From Pseudomonas gingeri (lineage in GTDB: Bacteria; Pseudomonadota; Gammaproteobacteria; Pseudomonadales; Pseudomonadaceae): 64,000 bases of DNA. Numbering within the stretch: the first letter of the stretch is position 1; the number at the start of each line of letters is the position of its first letter. The notes beneath the pieces were generated by a model. That model saw only the letters and a program-made list of their open reading frames with translations. It did no database searches and was not told where the DNA came from. The position numbers and the translations under genes were made by a program. Positions 8,526 through 15,097 of the stretch are shown in pieces. The DNA is taken from NCBI RefSeq assembly GCF_013386165.1, contig NZ_JACAOS010000003.1, positions 352,343 through 416,342 on the forward strand, given 5' to 3'.

Positions 8526-9801
8526 AGAGCTTTTCGAACAGTTCCGAAAGAACCTGGCGGTCAAGAATGCGGATGAGATTTCCAAGAGTTACCGCCAGAT
8601 CACAGAAAAGCTCAACGGCAAATATTACGACAGTGAATCTACCACCCAGCACTGCCGTCAAGTAGGCTCGTACGGGCGCCACACGGCTGTGCATGGTGTG
8701 AGCGACCTAGACATGGCTTTTGTACTGCCTTGGGCAGTATATGACCGGTTTCAGAAGTACGAGAACAACAAGCAATCGTCGCTACTTGGTGAGATTCGCT
8801 TGGCACTCAAGGAGCGCTTTCCTAACCATACTGTGCGAGCTCAGCAGCAGGTGGTGTCGATCGATTTCTCGGGGTATGTCGTCGAGGTCTTGCCCGTATT
8901 CGAACACGTTGACGGAAGCTACACCTACCCGGATGCCAACGACGGAGGCAACTGGAAGCCCTGCAATCCGGTCGCAGAAATCGATGAGATCAATCGGTTG
9001 AATCAGGACAAGAACCACAACCTCAAGCGGCTTTGCAAAATGGTACGTGCGTGGAAAAATGACCACGGCGTGCCCATGAAAGGGATGCTCATTGACACCC
9101 TGTGTTACCAGTTTCTCAAAAGCACAACGGACTACAACGAGGAGTCGTATTCCGCATATGGAGATATGTCCCGAGATTTCTTTGCGTATCTGGTGGACAT
9201 TGATGAGGATAAAGAGCAATGGAGAGCGCCGGGTAGCGGTTCGATCGTAGGCAAATCTGGTCGATTCCACCCTAAAGCCAAAAAAGCTCTGCGGCGATTG
9301 CAAGAGGCCCTGGACGATTCCGACGTTGCCCATGAAAGGTGGAGCACTGTTTTCGGTGAGCATTTCCCTGAGTACGTCGAGCAAGAGAAACAACAAGCGA
9401 TCACCGAGGGTCGGGTCAAGAACACTGAGCAGTTCATCGGCCAAAAATTTAGCCTCGACATCCAATACAACCTGCGCATCGAATGTAGTATCAAGGATGA
9501 GGGCGACCGGCTTCGCAATCTCATGTCTAGGGTGATGACCTACAGAGTTCCGAAGGAGCGCGAGCTGACCTTTTGGGTAGCTGAAACGGATGTTCCTGCT
9601 CCGTACAAGATCTACTGGAAGGTGAAAAACGTAGGCCCTGAAGCGATCACACGGGATATGATCAGGGGAGATATAAAGATGGACACTGGGCCGCATCAGA
9701 TCATCGAGCGATCAAGCTTTCAGGGCGATCATTATGTGGAATGTTTCGCGGTTAAAGAAAACGTCTGCGTCGCCCGCGGTCGAATCGTTGTCCCGATTTG
9801 A
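8518..9801 (+). CDS. SMODS-type CD-NTase with C-terminal AGS-C sensor domain
   Basis: 427 residues. The nucleotidyltransferase signature is complete: G50-S51 in QVGSYGRHTAVHG, D63 and D65 in SDLDMAF, and a third acidic residue E123 in VEVLPVFEH. A helical OAS-like middle (KRLCKMVRAWKNDHGVPMKG, about residues 165-185) follows. The last 130 residues (from about 305: QKFSLDIQYNLRIEC, then FWVAETDVPAPYKIYWKVKN) fit the AGS-C sensor domain that follows SMODS domains. It should make a cyclic di- or trinucleotide or oligonucleotide on phage sensing and activate the membrane SLATT protein encoded just upstream. No Cap2/Cap3 or HORMA/TRIP13 genes are adjacent, so this is a minimal two-gene arrangement. 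AAAGGA lies 9 nt before the ATG. Confidence 0.87.
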   Translation: MSKELFEQFRKNLAVKNADEISKSYRQITEKLNGKYYDSESTTQHCRQVGSYGRHTAVHGVSDLDMAFVLPWAVYDRFQKYENNKQSSLLGEIRLALKERFPNHTVRAQQQVVSIDFSGYVVEVLPVFEHVDGSYTYPDANDGGNWKPCNPVAEIDEINRLNQDKNHNLKRLCKMVRAWKNDHGVPMKGMLIDTLCYQFLKSTTDYNEESYSAYGDMSRDFFAYLVDIDEDKEQWRAPGSGSIVGKSGRFHPKAKKALRRLQEALDDSDVAHERWSTVFGEHFPEYVEQEKQQAITEGRVKNTEQFIGQKFSLDIQYNLRIECSIKDEGDRLRNLMSRVMTYRVPKERELTFWVAETDVPAPYKIYWKVKNVGPEAITRDMIRGDIKMDTGPHQIIERSSFQGDHYVECFAVKENVCVARGRIVVPI

Positions 9802-10216
9802 GTTTCAAGGAAAGACTCAACGTTCGGCGTCGCGCCGTGGCTTAAAGATATAAGCGCAAAATGTAGACTGGAGATCAAGACGCTGGAATGTTGGTTATTG
9901 GCAGACTTTGTTGAAAGGGTTGGTCCTTCCAAACAGCTTGCATACTGACCGTTGAAAACGCTTTTTTTGCGCGAGGCTATGCGAAATATGAGCTTGGAAT
10001 CCTCAGCTTAAAGTAAAAAATTCAATCTCAATCGCGTATTTTTGACGTAGAAGCCATGACCGATTTTTTCAACAGAATCGGCCGATGCAGCTATTGGTAT
10101 GAAATTAATGGCTCCTAGGGAACGTTCTGAGCGGGAAACAAAGCGTTCATTACTCGCAGAGTTAGCACTGAATTTCAACGTTTCCGAACAACCGAAGATC
10201 CGAATCGCAATCAACA
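9802..10216. other. Intergenic region, relatively A+T rich
   Basis: About 415 nt between the CD-NTase and the terminator of the DUF6124 gene. It is visibly richer in A+T than the flanks (for example poly-T and poly-A runs near 9960-10025). No ORF with a ribosome binding site, no RNA gene that I recognise. It may be debris from the insertion of the defence-like operon. Confidence 0.4.
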
Positions 10217-10241
10217 AAACGGGAAGCCAGGCTTCCCGTTT
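10217..10241 (-). terminator. Intrinsic terminator of the DUF6124 gene
   Basis: AAACGGGAAGCC (10217-10228) pairs with GGCTTCCCGTTT (10230-10241). Read on the minus strand the stem is followed by TTTTG, and it lies 15 nt beyond the stop codon at 10257, as expected for the end of that transcript. Confidence 0.8.
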
Positions 10242-10256
10242 ATCCTCAGAACACTG

Positions 10257-10604
10257 TCAGCCGCTGACGCCGACTGTCTGCCCATCCAACACCGAGTCCA
10301 TTCTCAGTTGTGCCAGCTCTATCAGATGCACCACACCCATCGCCACCTTACGGTTCGAACCGGTTTGGTTGTCGGCGTGCTCATAGGCTGTGGCCGCAGC
10401 GGATTGCAGAATCGAGTAGACGTTGACCAAGACGTCCTCCTGATTCCTAGGGTCAGGCAGATGACCATGCAGCACAGTGTTTTGGATGGGTTTCGAGCCA
10501 GCCTCCGGGCCAAGGTTGTAGTGAGACAACGCTCGGTCGACGATACGAGGATCGATGGTTTCTACGTTGGGTGTTGCAGGTGGATTGGGGGTTACTTTGA
10601 ACAT
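10257..10604 (-). CDS. DUF6124 family protein
   Basis: About 115 residues beginning MFKVTPNPPATPNVE, a start I associate with the DUF6124 (formerly DUF3077) family of Pseudomonas. The start ATG at 10604 is preceded by CAGGAG; the longer frame to 10634 is rejected since it would lack a ribosome binding site. The protein is soluble and helical (ALSHYNLGP, VNVYSILQSAAATAYEHADN, VVHLIELAQLRMDSVLDG). No catalytic motif. Function unknown. The gene has its own terminator and an unusually long structured 5' leader (10605-10841), suggesting control after transcription initiation. Confidence 0.83.
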   Translation of the reverse strand: MFKVTPNPPATPNVETIDPRIVDRALSHYNLGPEAGSKPIQNTVLHGHLPDPRNQEDVLVNVYSILQSAAATAYEHADNQTGSNRKVAMGVVHLIELAQLRMDSVLDGQTVGVSG

Positions 10605-10841
10605 TGATGCGCTCCTGGGTAGTGGAGCCATCACTCATCGCTACCAAACGATTGGGTGGTGGCTGTACGCAGGTTGGTAGACCGGGACTCCAGGAACCCA
10701 GCGCGCTCGAGAGCGCCCTACGCACAGCCGCCATAACACATACAGGGCGGGCATGAAAAAAGCGCTCGCGTGTATGGAGATGAGCGCTCTATGCGCCTGG
10801 AAGTCAGTCGGGCTACCAAACCCGATCACTGATGAGCAGTG
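10605..10841 (-). promoter_or_regulatory. Candidate structured cis-regulatory RNA leader of the DUF6124 gene
   Basis: Read as minus-strand RNA, 5' to 3': hairpin CACUG/CAGUG (10841-10827); hairpin CGGG/CCCG with loop UUUGGUAG (10824-10809); an intrinsic terminator (10790-10755); a 13-bp helix P1 between 10729-10717 and 10673-10661 with two G-U pairs; within P1, hairpin GCGCUC/GAGCGC (10716-10703) and a small hairpin GGU/ACC whose loop is CUACCA (about 10683-10672); after P1 a second hairpin AUCG/CGAU (10652-10637) with the identical loop UUUGGUAG; last, a 10-bp stem with one bulged G (10633-10624 with 10615-10605) that buries the GGAG ribosome binding site directly before the start codon. The CUACCA(A) loop can pair with either UUUGGUAG loop. 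All pairings were read by eye. Confidence 0.6.
10755..10790 (-). terminator. Intrinsic terminator inside the DUF6124 leader (attenuator candidate)
   Basis: On the minus strand, AGAGCGCT and AGCGCTT-type arms (AGCGCTC at 10788-10782 with GAGCGCT at 10767-10761) close a hairpin followed by TTTTTT (10760-10755). It sits about 150 nt upstream of the DUF6124 start codon in the same direction, so transcription from any promoter upstream must read through it, or it ends a short upstream RNA. Confidence 0.65.
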
Positions 10842-10948
10842 ACAGATCCAAGCCTAGCCGCCAGATCAGGCGCAAACAAGCGGTCAGGATTTTCTAGGAA
10901 ATTTCAGTCAAGGGAAAGAGAGATCTCTTTCAATTTCGCTGGGGCCTT

Positions 10949-10979
10949 CGCTAAAGCCACGTATTCACCACCCGCCGAT
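10949..10979. repeat. Left 31-bp direct repeat of the MACPF cassette
   Basis: Begins CGCTAAAGCCACGTATTCAC and matches 13428-13458 at 29 of 31 positions in the same orientation. On the minus strand it reads as codons for NRRVVNTWL and a stop, the same C-terminal end as the small gene at 13430-13666 (there DRRVVNTWL). So a piece of that gene's 3' end is present on both sides of the MACPF genes. Confidence 0.8.
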
Positions 10980-11038
10980 TACGCGACCCTCGCCCCCTCC
11001 GCGCAGCGCTGTGGCTCGCTCATTGCTCATCGTTGCGC

Positions 11039-11068
11039 CTGATACCGAACTGATACTTAACTGATACC
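11039..11068 (+). repeat. Three CTGATAC direct repeats with exact 11-bp spacing
   Basis: CTGATACC at 11039-11046, CTGATAC at 11050-11056 and CTGATACC at 11061-11068. A spacing of 11 bp puts them on one helix face, as in operators or iterons. They lie about 115-145 nt before the MACPF start codon. Confidence 0.5.
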
Positions 11069-11182
11069 ACCGTGGCCTGTCGCCATGAGCGCTGCCGCCC
11101 CATATTGGCTCCACCCGATAAGGCCAAGACCCAATTGCATCACGTCATTATCGATTAACCCAGTATCGGGCAGGAGCACACC

Positions 11183-13081
11183 ATGAAGGACGAAATGGCT
11201 ACAACAAGCGTCAGCCAATCCGCGGATTACAATAAGCTCAATGGCGACCTCGGCCATGGTCGAAACCGCCTCAGCGCAGCCCGGGCCCCGGATGAACGCG
11301 TATTTGACCCTGCATCCTCCACGGGCATCACGCGAAACAGGGAGACACGACGCGAAGATTACTCATCATTCTTCAGATCGATTCTGGATTATCGCCACAC
11401 AACAAAGGCCGAATTCAATCTGTCTGGCAGCTATGGTGAATTCTCTGCGGAATTTCACCTCAACTTTGAAAAGAAATATACCTCCCATCAAGACAACACG
11501 GCCGCTGTACGGATTCGGCGCGTCGTCTTCGGCAGTGCGAAGCTCGATGGGGTCGAGGCCGCAGTGCTCTCGTCCAAATTCAACGCAGAAGTTGCCAGCT
11601 TGCCTACGGAGTTCAAACACGGAGAAGCGCATAAATTCTATCGGTTCTTCGACATGTTCGGGACCGATGTGGTGACCTCGATCACTCTGGGCGGCAATCT
11701 GTACTTCCAGGCGCTGGTGCAGAAGTCCAAAGTGACGGACCTCGAAAAAATCAAGATCGAACTGGAAGCCGAGTACGGCCTCTTCTTCAAGGCTGACGGT
11801 TCGCTCGAGGATACGGTCGAGCGCAAGGAGTACAGGGAGAGCCGCGACGCCTCGGTCACCACTGAGGGTGGCGACAACGACATCTTCTCCAGTGCTATCT
11901 TCACGGAGCCGAAGAAGTATGACGTCAAGACGAACAATTGGGTCGCTTCCGTCGAGGAAAAGCCGGTCGTCGTGGGGCGCGAATTCAAGCCGGTCTACGC
12001 CTTTATTGCCGACAGCAAGCGGCGCATCGCGGCGCAGACAGCCTTGGATCACTACATGGGCCGCTATCTGAGCGTCCATTCGACCTGGCACTACAGCAGC
12101 CTCACCGTCGGCAACACGATACGGCGAGAGCTGGCTGCCAGTGCCGTCGGCAGGCCGGGTATCAAGGTGCGCGTGATTGACCGCAAAACGTTGGAGGGAC
12201 GGGAAGAGCATTTCGCGGCCCCCGCTATCGGTAGCGCCGTGTCTGACATCAACCAGTTCTGGAATGCGTTCAAGTCCGGTGTCGAGTCCATGGGACTTGA
12301 GCACGCCATCGTACTGCTGGCGACGGAATTCTGGCCGCGGGAAAGTCGCTACAGTCCGCCGGATCACATCATCGCTTTCCTGAAGAATAAATGCGGCGGC
12401 TCGGAGGCGACACTGCATCGCTGGCGCGATGATTCCCTTCGCTGCGTGCCGTGCCCCTATGCCGGCGTCAGTTATGGGCTGATCGGCTACGGCAACGGCA
12501 CCTCCCAGGACAAGGGGGGCGATGTCTACGTGATCGGCTTCGGTGATCCGGAGCGGACGCCGCGGCCGGAGCTTGAGATTTTTGCCGACCTCTATACCAC
12601 TGAAGACGGTACGGCGAAGTTCGTTTGCAATGACATCTTCAAGGGGCAAGCCATCCCCTTGCTGAAGTTCCGCAGCGAGCATTGGAATACATGGCAGATC
12701 GCCGTCGATCCCCATGTGCCGGAGCGCATCATACTGGAAGACGATAGTGCGGGCGATGCTGCCAAGGCGCTGTGGTATGCGCAGCCGGCGGGGCCAAAAT
12801 ACGGCATGCACCCCTTCTATTTGATCAACGCCCAGACCTGCGGTGTTCTGCAATGGGACAGCGGCGGCGCGGCTCGGGAAACGGAAGCTGTGCTGCGGCC
12901 CTTCGCCCCGAATCTCGACATCAACCTCTGGGACCTGCGCTACCCGTATATTTTGTGCCTGTCTTACCAACCGAATTGGGACCTGCGTGCCTTTGAAAAT
13001 CGGCGCGTAAAAGTGGCGTCGTACCATGGCCGGGACACAGAACTGCGCTGGTCGCCAACTAACGTCAGTCGTGTGCTCTGA
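11183..13081 (+). CDS. MACPF domain-containing pore-forming protein
   Basis: 632 residues with no Sec signal. The MACPF signature is at residues 153-171: YRFFDMFGTDVV, six residues, GG; the usual FGTH is FGTD here, so the conserved His is replaced by Asp. Helical clusters rich in charged residues flank it (about 60-110 and 185-240), as expected for the membrane-inserting TMH1/TMH2 regions. The C-terminal 200 residues (from about 430, LIGYGNGTSQDKGGDVYVIG) look like a separate beta-rich targeting domain I cannot name. AGGAG lies 6 nt before the ATG. Bacterial MACPF proteins include toxins against insects and other eukaryotes; an anti-eukaryotic role is inference. The 66-aa gene at 13107 follows 25 nt later in the same operon. 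Both lie between 31-bp direct repeats. Confidence 0.85.
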   Translation: MKDEMATTSVSQSADYNKLNGDLGHGRNRLSAARAPDERVFDPASSTGITRNRETRREDYSSFFRSILDYRHTTKAEFNLSGSYGEFSAEFHLNFEKKYTSHQDNTAAVRIRRVVFGSAKLDGVEAAVLSSKFNAEVASLPTEFKHGEAHKFYRFFDMFGTDVVTSITLGGNLYFQALVQKSKVTDLEKIKIELEAEYGLFFKADGSLEDTVERKEYRESRDASVTTEGGDNDIFSSAIFTEPKKYDVKTNNWVASVEEKPVVVGREFKPVYAFIADSKRRIAAQTALDHYMGRYLSVHSTWHYSSLTVGNTIRRELAASAVGRPGIKVRVIDRKTLEGREEHFAAPAIGSAVSDINQFWNAFKSGVESMGLEHAIVLLATEFWPRESRYSPPDHIIAFLKNKCGGSEATLHRWRDDSLRCVPCPYAGVSYGLIGYGNGTSQDKGGDVYVIGFGDPERTPRPELEIFADLYTTEDGTAKFVCNDIFKGQAIPLLKFRSEHWNTWQIAVDPHVPERIILEDDSAGDAAKALWYAQPAGPKYGMHPFYLINAQTCGVLQWDSGGAARETEAVLRPFAPNLDINLWDLRYPYILCLSYQPNWDLRAFENRRVKVASYHGRDTELRWSPTNVSRVL

Positions 13082-13106
13082 ACCCTATTTGAAAAGGAGT
13101 ATTAAA

Positions 13107-13307
13107 ATGCCTAAGGGATACCAGTCGTTTCTGCAGAAATCGACCCGCATTACCTACTGCAGCAAAGAGAAATATGCCAATCACGACCTCTCTGCGGTAT
13201 GGGTCGCCGATGCATTGAAGCACTTTAAAATCGAGGCCTCGGACACCAAGGACTACAAATACCCTCTCGACAGCCAACCTGCTCGAGCGACGATCTGGCC
13301 GGGCTGA
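13107..13307 (+). CDS. Small protein encoded directly after the MACPF gene
   Basis: 66 residues starting MPKGYQSFLQKSTRITYC, with AAGGAG 8 nt before the ATG and 25 nt after the MACPF stop, so clearly an operon partner. The frame is open upstream into the MACPF 3' end but only ATG 13107 has a ribosome binding site. Basic N-terminus, acidic middle, two cysteines not counted as motifs, no signal or membrane helix. I do not recognise the family. It could be an accessory, chaperone or self-protection factor for the pore-former; that is a guess from position only. Confidence 0.72.
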   Translation: MPKGYQSFLQKSTRITYCSKEKYANHDLSAVWVADALKHFKIEASDTKDYKYPLDSQPARATIWPG

Positions 13308-13391
13308 CTGCAAGCGTTCCAGGCATCATGAGGGACAGGGCCGGCCAGCCACTTCGTCGACGGACGGGGATGTAAGGAACCGGCTCTTGGT

Positions 13392-13428
13392 GGCTAATGC
13401 CAGTCAGCTTAACTGACTGGTATTGGCC
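13392..13428. repeat. 16-bp imperfect inverted repeat next to the right direct repeat
   Basis: GGCTAATGCCAGTCAG (13392-13407) and CTGACTGGTATTGGCC (13413-13428) pair at 14 of 16 positions around a 5-nt loop. It abuts the 31-bp direct repeat beginning at 13428. It could serve as a terminator for either the MACPF operon or the minus-strand gene ending at 13430, though no T-run follows, or it could be a recombination site. The outer half repeats the motif at 6939-6954 in inverted orientation. Confidence 0.6.
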
Positions 13429-13458
13429 GCTAAAGCCACGTATTCACTACTCGCCGAT
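13428..13458. repeat. Right 31-bp direct repeat of the MACPF cassette
   Basis: 29/31 match to 10949-10979. It covers the last codons and stop of the minus-strand gene 13430-13666. Duplication of the 3' end of a resident gene on the far side of inserted DNA is the usual mark of site-specific integration at a gene end. Confidence 0.8.
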
Positions 13459-13666
13459 CCAGCTCCTCCCAATCCGCCATACCCAGCACTCGCGTGGTGT
13501 TCAACCCGCGCAAATAGCCACGCAACTGATTGGCGGTGGCTTGGACAAACTCCGGGTCGGTCGCGTTTTCGTCCAGCAGCACGGTTTCGTACTGGATCAG
13601 GTAGTCGGCCACCCGCTCACGGAAATCGGGCAAAACGGCGTCGCGGATCAGGTCAAACGTTCTCAA
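13430..13666 (-). CDS. Hypothetical 78-residue protein
   Basis: 78 residues from a TTG start at 13666, chosen because GAGGAG lies 7 nt upstream. The protein is soluble, acidic and helical (FDLIRDAVLPDFRERVADYL, ETVLLDENATDPEFVQATAN, LRGYLRGLNTTRVLGMADWE) and ends RRVVNTWL. No family recognised. Its last nine codons and stop are duplicated on the other side of the MACPF genes (10949-10979), so this gene's 3' end may be an integration site. It is convergent with the MACPF operon. Confidence 0.65.
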   Translation of the reverse strand: MRTFDLIRDAVLPDFRERVADYLIQYETVLLDENATDPEFVQATANQLRGYLRGLNTTRVLGMADWEELDRRVVNTWL

Positions 13667-13841
13667 GGCGATCTCCTCATCAATTTTTTTCTCGTTGTGA
13701 TTGGGCGTGTATCTGCCTGCACGGTGAGCAACTATTGCTAGACGTAATACTCACCATCAAGAAATGCAAGTTCTACTTTGTGGGCAATAGCCGGAGAATC
13801 GCCCCCATCGAACACCCCCGCTTATTTTCAGGAAGAGATTG

Positions 13842-14183
13842 ATGCGCCCTTTATTTGTGACGGCCATGGCGTTTGGCTCTTTGTTGCTCGCCGGCTGCGC
13901 TTCCGCGCCGAACGACCCGACCCTGACCTTGCAGACCAGCAAGACCCCAGCCGAATACGCCGAATGCGTCATTCCGAAACTGCAGCGTAGCGAGTTGAAC
14001 CCGACCGTCTCGCAAACCCAGCGCAGCTACCGGATCGTGGTGACGAGCAAAATCTCGGCGGACAACGTGCTGGAAGCCCACAAGGCTGGAACCGGCGGCA
14101 AGATATTCGTCTACGAGCGGCACTTGCTGGCCTCCAACTTGCTGCCTTCGAGTTTTGAACGCGCCGCACAGGATTGCATCTGA
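13842..14183 (+). CDS. Small predicted lipoprotein
   Basis: About 113 residues. MRPLFVTAMAFGSLLLAGCA is a lipoprotein signal with lipobox LAGC; GGAAGAG lies 7 nt upstream of the ATG. The mature part (TPAEYAECVIPKLQRSELNP, YRIVVTSKISADNVLEAHKA) is short, with two further cysteines (CVIP and the C-terminal DCI) that could form a disulfide. No named family. An intrinsic terminator follows at 14249. Confidence 0.75.
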   Translation: MRPLFVTAMAFGSLLLAGCASAPNDPTLTLQTSKTPAEYAECVIPKLQRSELNPTVSQTQRSYRIVVTSKISADNVLEAHKAGTGGKIFVYERHLLASNLLPSSFERAAQDCI

Positions 14184-14248
14184 GCGTCCCCGGCTCGTAA
14201 ACACGTTTCATCGCGCTCCTTTGGTTGGCCGCAACCTACTCATTTCTC

Positions 14249-14282
14249 GCCCCGCACCGCATTCGGTTGCGGGGCTTTTTTT
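14249..14282 (+). terminator. Intrinsic terminator
   Basis: GCCCCGCA (14249-14256) pairs with TGCGGGGC (14268-14275) and is followed by a run of seven T. It lies about 65 nt after the lipoprotein stop codon. Confidence 0.9.
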
Positions 14283-14388
14283 GTTTGCGAATAAACAACC
14301 GCTTGCCTAGGATTCAGTGGCCAATGCTTTTGTCTGGCGCCGGGCTGTTCTGCAACGCGCATGGGTACTAAAGGGAATTGAAGACGCC

Positions 14389-15069
14389 ATGATTGACCGC
14401 GAGCAACTCCATCGAGAGGGTTATGTGCTGCTCCGTCGAGCGATCCCGACTGAATGGTTGGATGACCTTCGCGCCGTGTTCGATGCGGGTGTGAAACCGT
14501 CGGACCAATGGCCTGTGCCCCGTGGCATGGACTGTCGCCATTCGCTGCTGGACCTTGATTCCAGGATTCAGGCCGTGTGTCGTCTGCCGCAGGTGCTGGC
14601 GGTGGCGGGGGCGTTGATTGGGGAACGCTTCTTCCTCTCGCAGGTGGAGGGGCGCGAGCCCGTTGCCGGTGGCGGTCATCAGCTGCTGCACCGCGACTTG
14701 TCGGCCCAACGCCCCGGCGACATGGTGGGGGCGCTGGCTTATTTCGACGATTATGGCCCCGAGAATGGCGCGACACGTATCGTCCCCGCCAGCCATCGCC
14801 CTGAGCCGGGAGAGCCGCCATTCGATTTCAGTGACGAGTCCCGATCTGTGCAGCTTTCAGGCTCCGCGGGTGACATCCTGGTCTTTGATGTCGATCTCGT
14901 GCACGCGGGCAGTCGGAACTTGATCGGTGCACGCCGCCGCTCCATCCTGATGAGCTATTTCTCGGAACCGCTCTATGCGTCCCATCTGGAAACAGTGGGC
15001 CTGCGAAATATCCGGATGGACACGACCGATCGGTTCGATCCCCCGGACTTCGCCTTGGCGGCTGGATAG
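14389..15069 (+). CDS. Phytanoyl-CoA dioxygenase (PhyH) family protein
   Basis: About 226 residues from ATG 14389 (MIDREQLHREGYVLLRRAIP, the usual opening of this family). The Fe(II)/2-oxoglutarate facial triad is visible: H101 and D103 in LLHRDLS and H172 in VHAGSRN, with the 2-oxoglutarate-binding Arg shortly after (GARRRSIL). It should hydroxylate a small organic substrate using oxygen and 2-oxoglutarate; the substrate is not deducible. The frame is open to 14317 but the extra residues overlap the terminator zone. It is convergent with the chemoreceptor. Confidence 0.85.
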   Translation: MIDREQLHREGYVLLRRAIPTEWLDDLRAVFDAGVKPSDQWPVPRGMDCRHSLLDLDSRIQAVCRLPQVLAVAGALIGERFFLSQVEGREPVAGGGHQLLHRDLSAQRPGDMVGALAYFDDYGPENGATRIVPASHRPEPGEPPFDFSDESRSVQLSGSAGDILVFDVDLVHAGSRNLIGARRRSILMSYFSEPLYASHLETVGLRNIRMDTTDRFDPPDFALAAG

Positions 15070-15097
15070 CCTGACGTGTCGGCGCTACAAAAACGCG

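Larger units (their letters stand above)
10842..11182. other. Gap between the DUF6124 leader and the MACPF gene
   Basis: 341 nt holding an 8-bp inverted repeat GAAAGAGA/TCTCTTTC with a 2-nt centre (10914-10931), the left 31-bp direct repeat (10949-10979) and three phased CTGATAC repeats (11039-11068). Promoters for both flanking genes should lie here. The plus-strand frame 10839-11042 has no ribosome binding site and looks like repeat DNA rather than a gene. Confidence 0.4.

Noticed and set aside
10641..10829. 62-codon minus-strand frame in the DUF6124 leader
   Set aside because: It coincides with dense RNA secondary structure (terminator, 13-bp helix, hairpins) and lacks a ribosome binding site; treated as leader RNA.
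10839..11042. 67-codon plus-strand frame over the left direct repeat
   Set aside because: No ribosome binding site; the DNA is better explained as repeat sequence duplicated from the end of the gene at 13430-13666.
11366..13027. Antisense frame of 553 codons under the MACPF gene
   Set aside because: No domain, no ribosome binding site, composition typical of a shadow frame.
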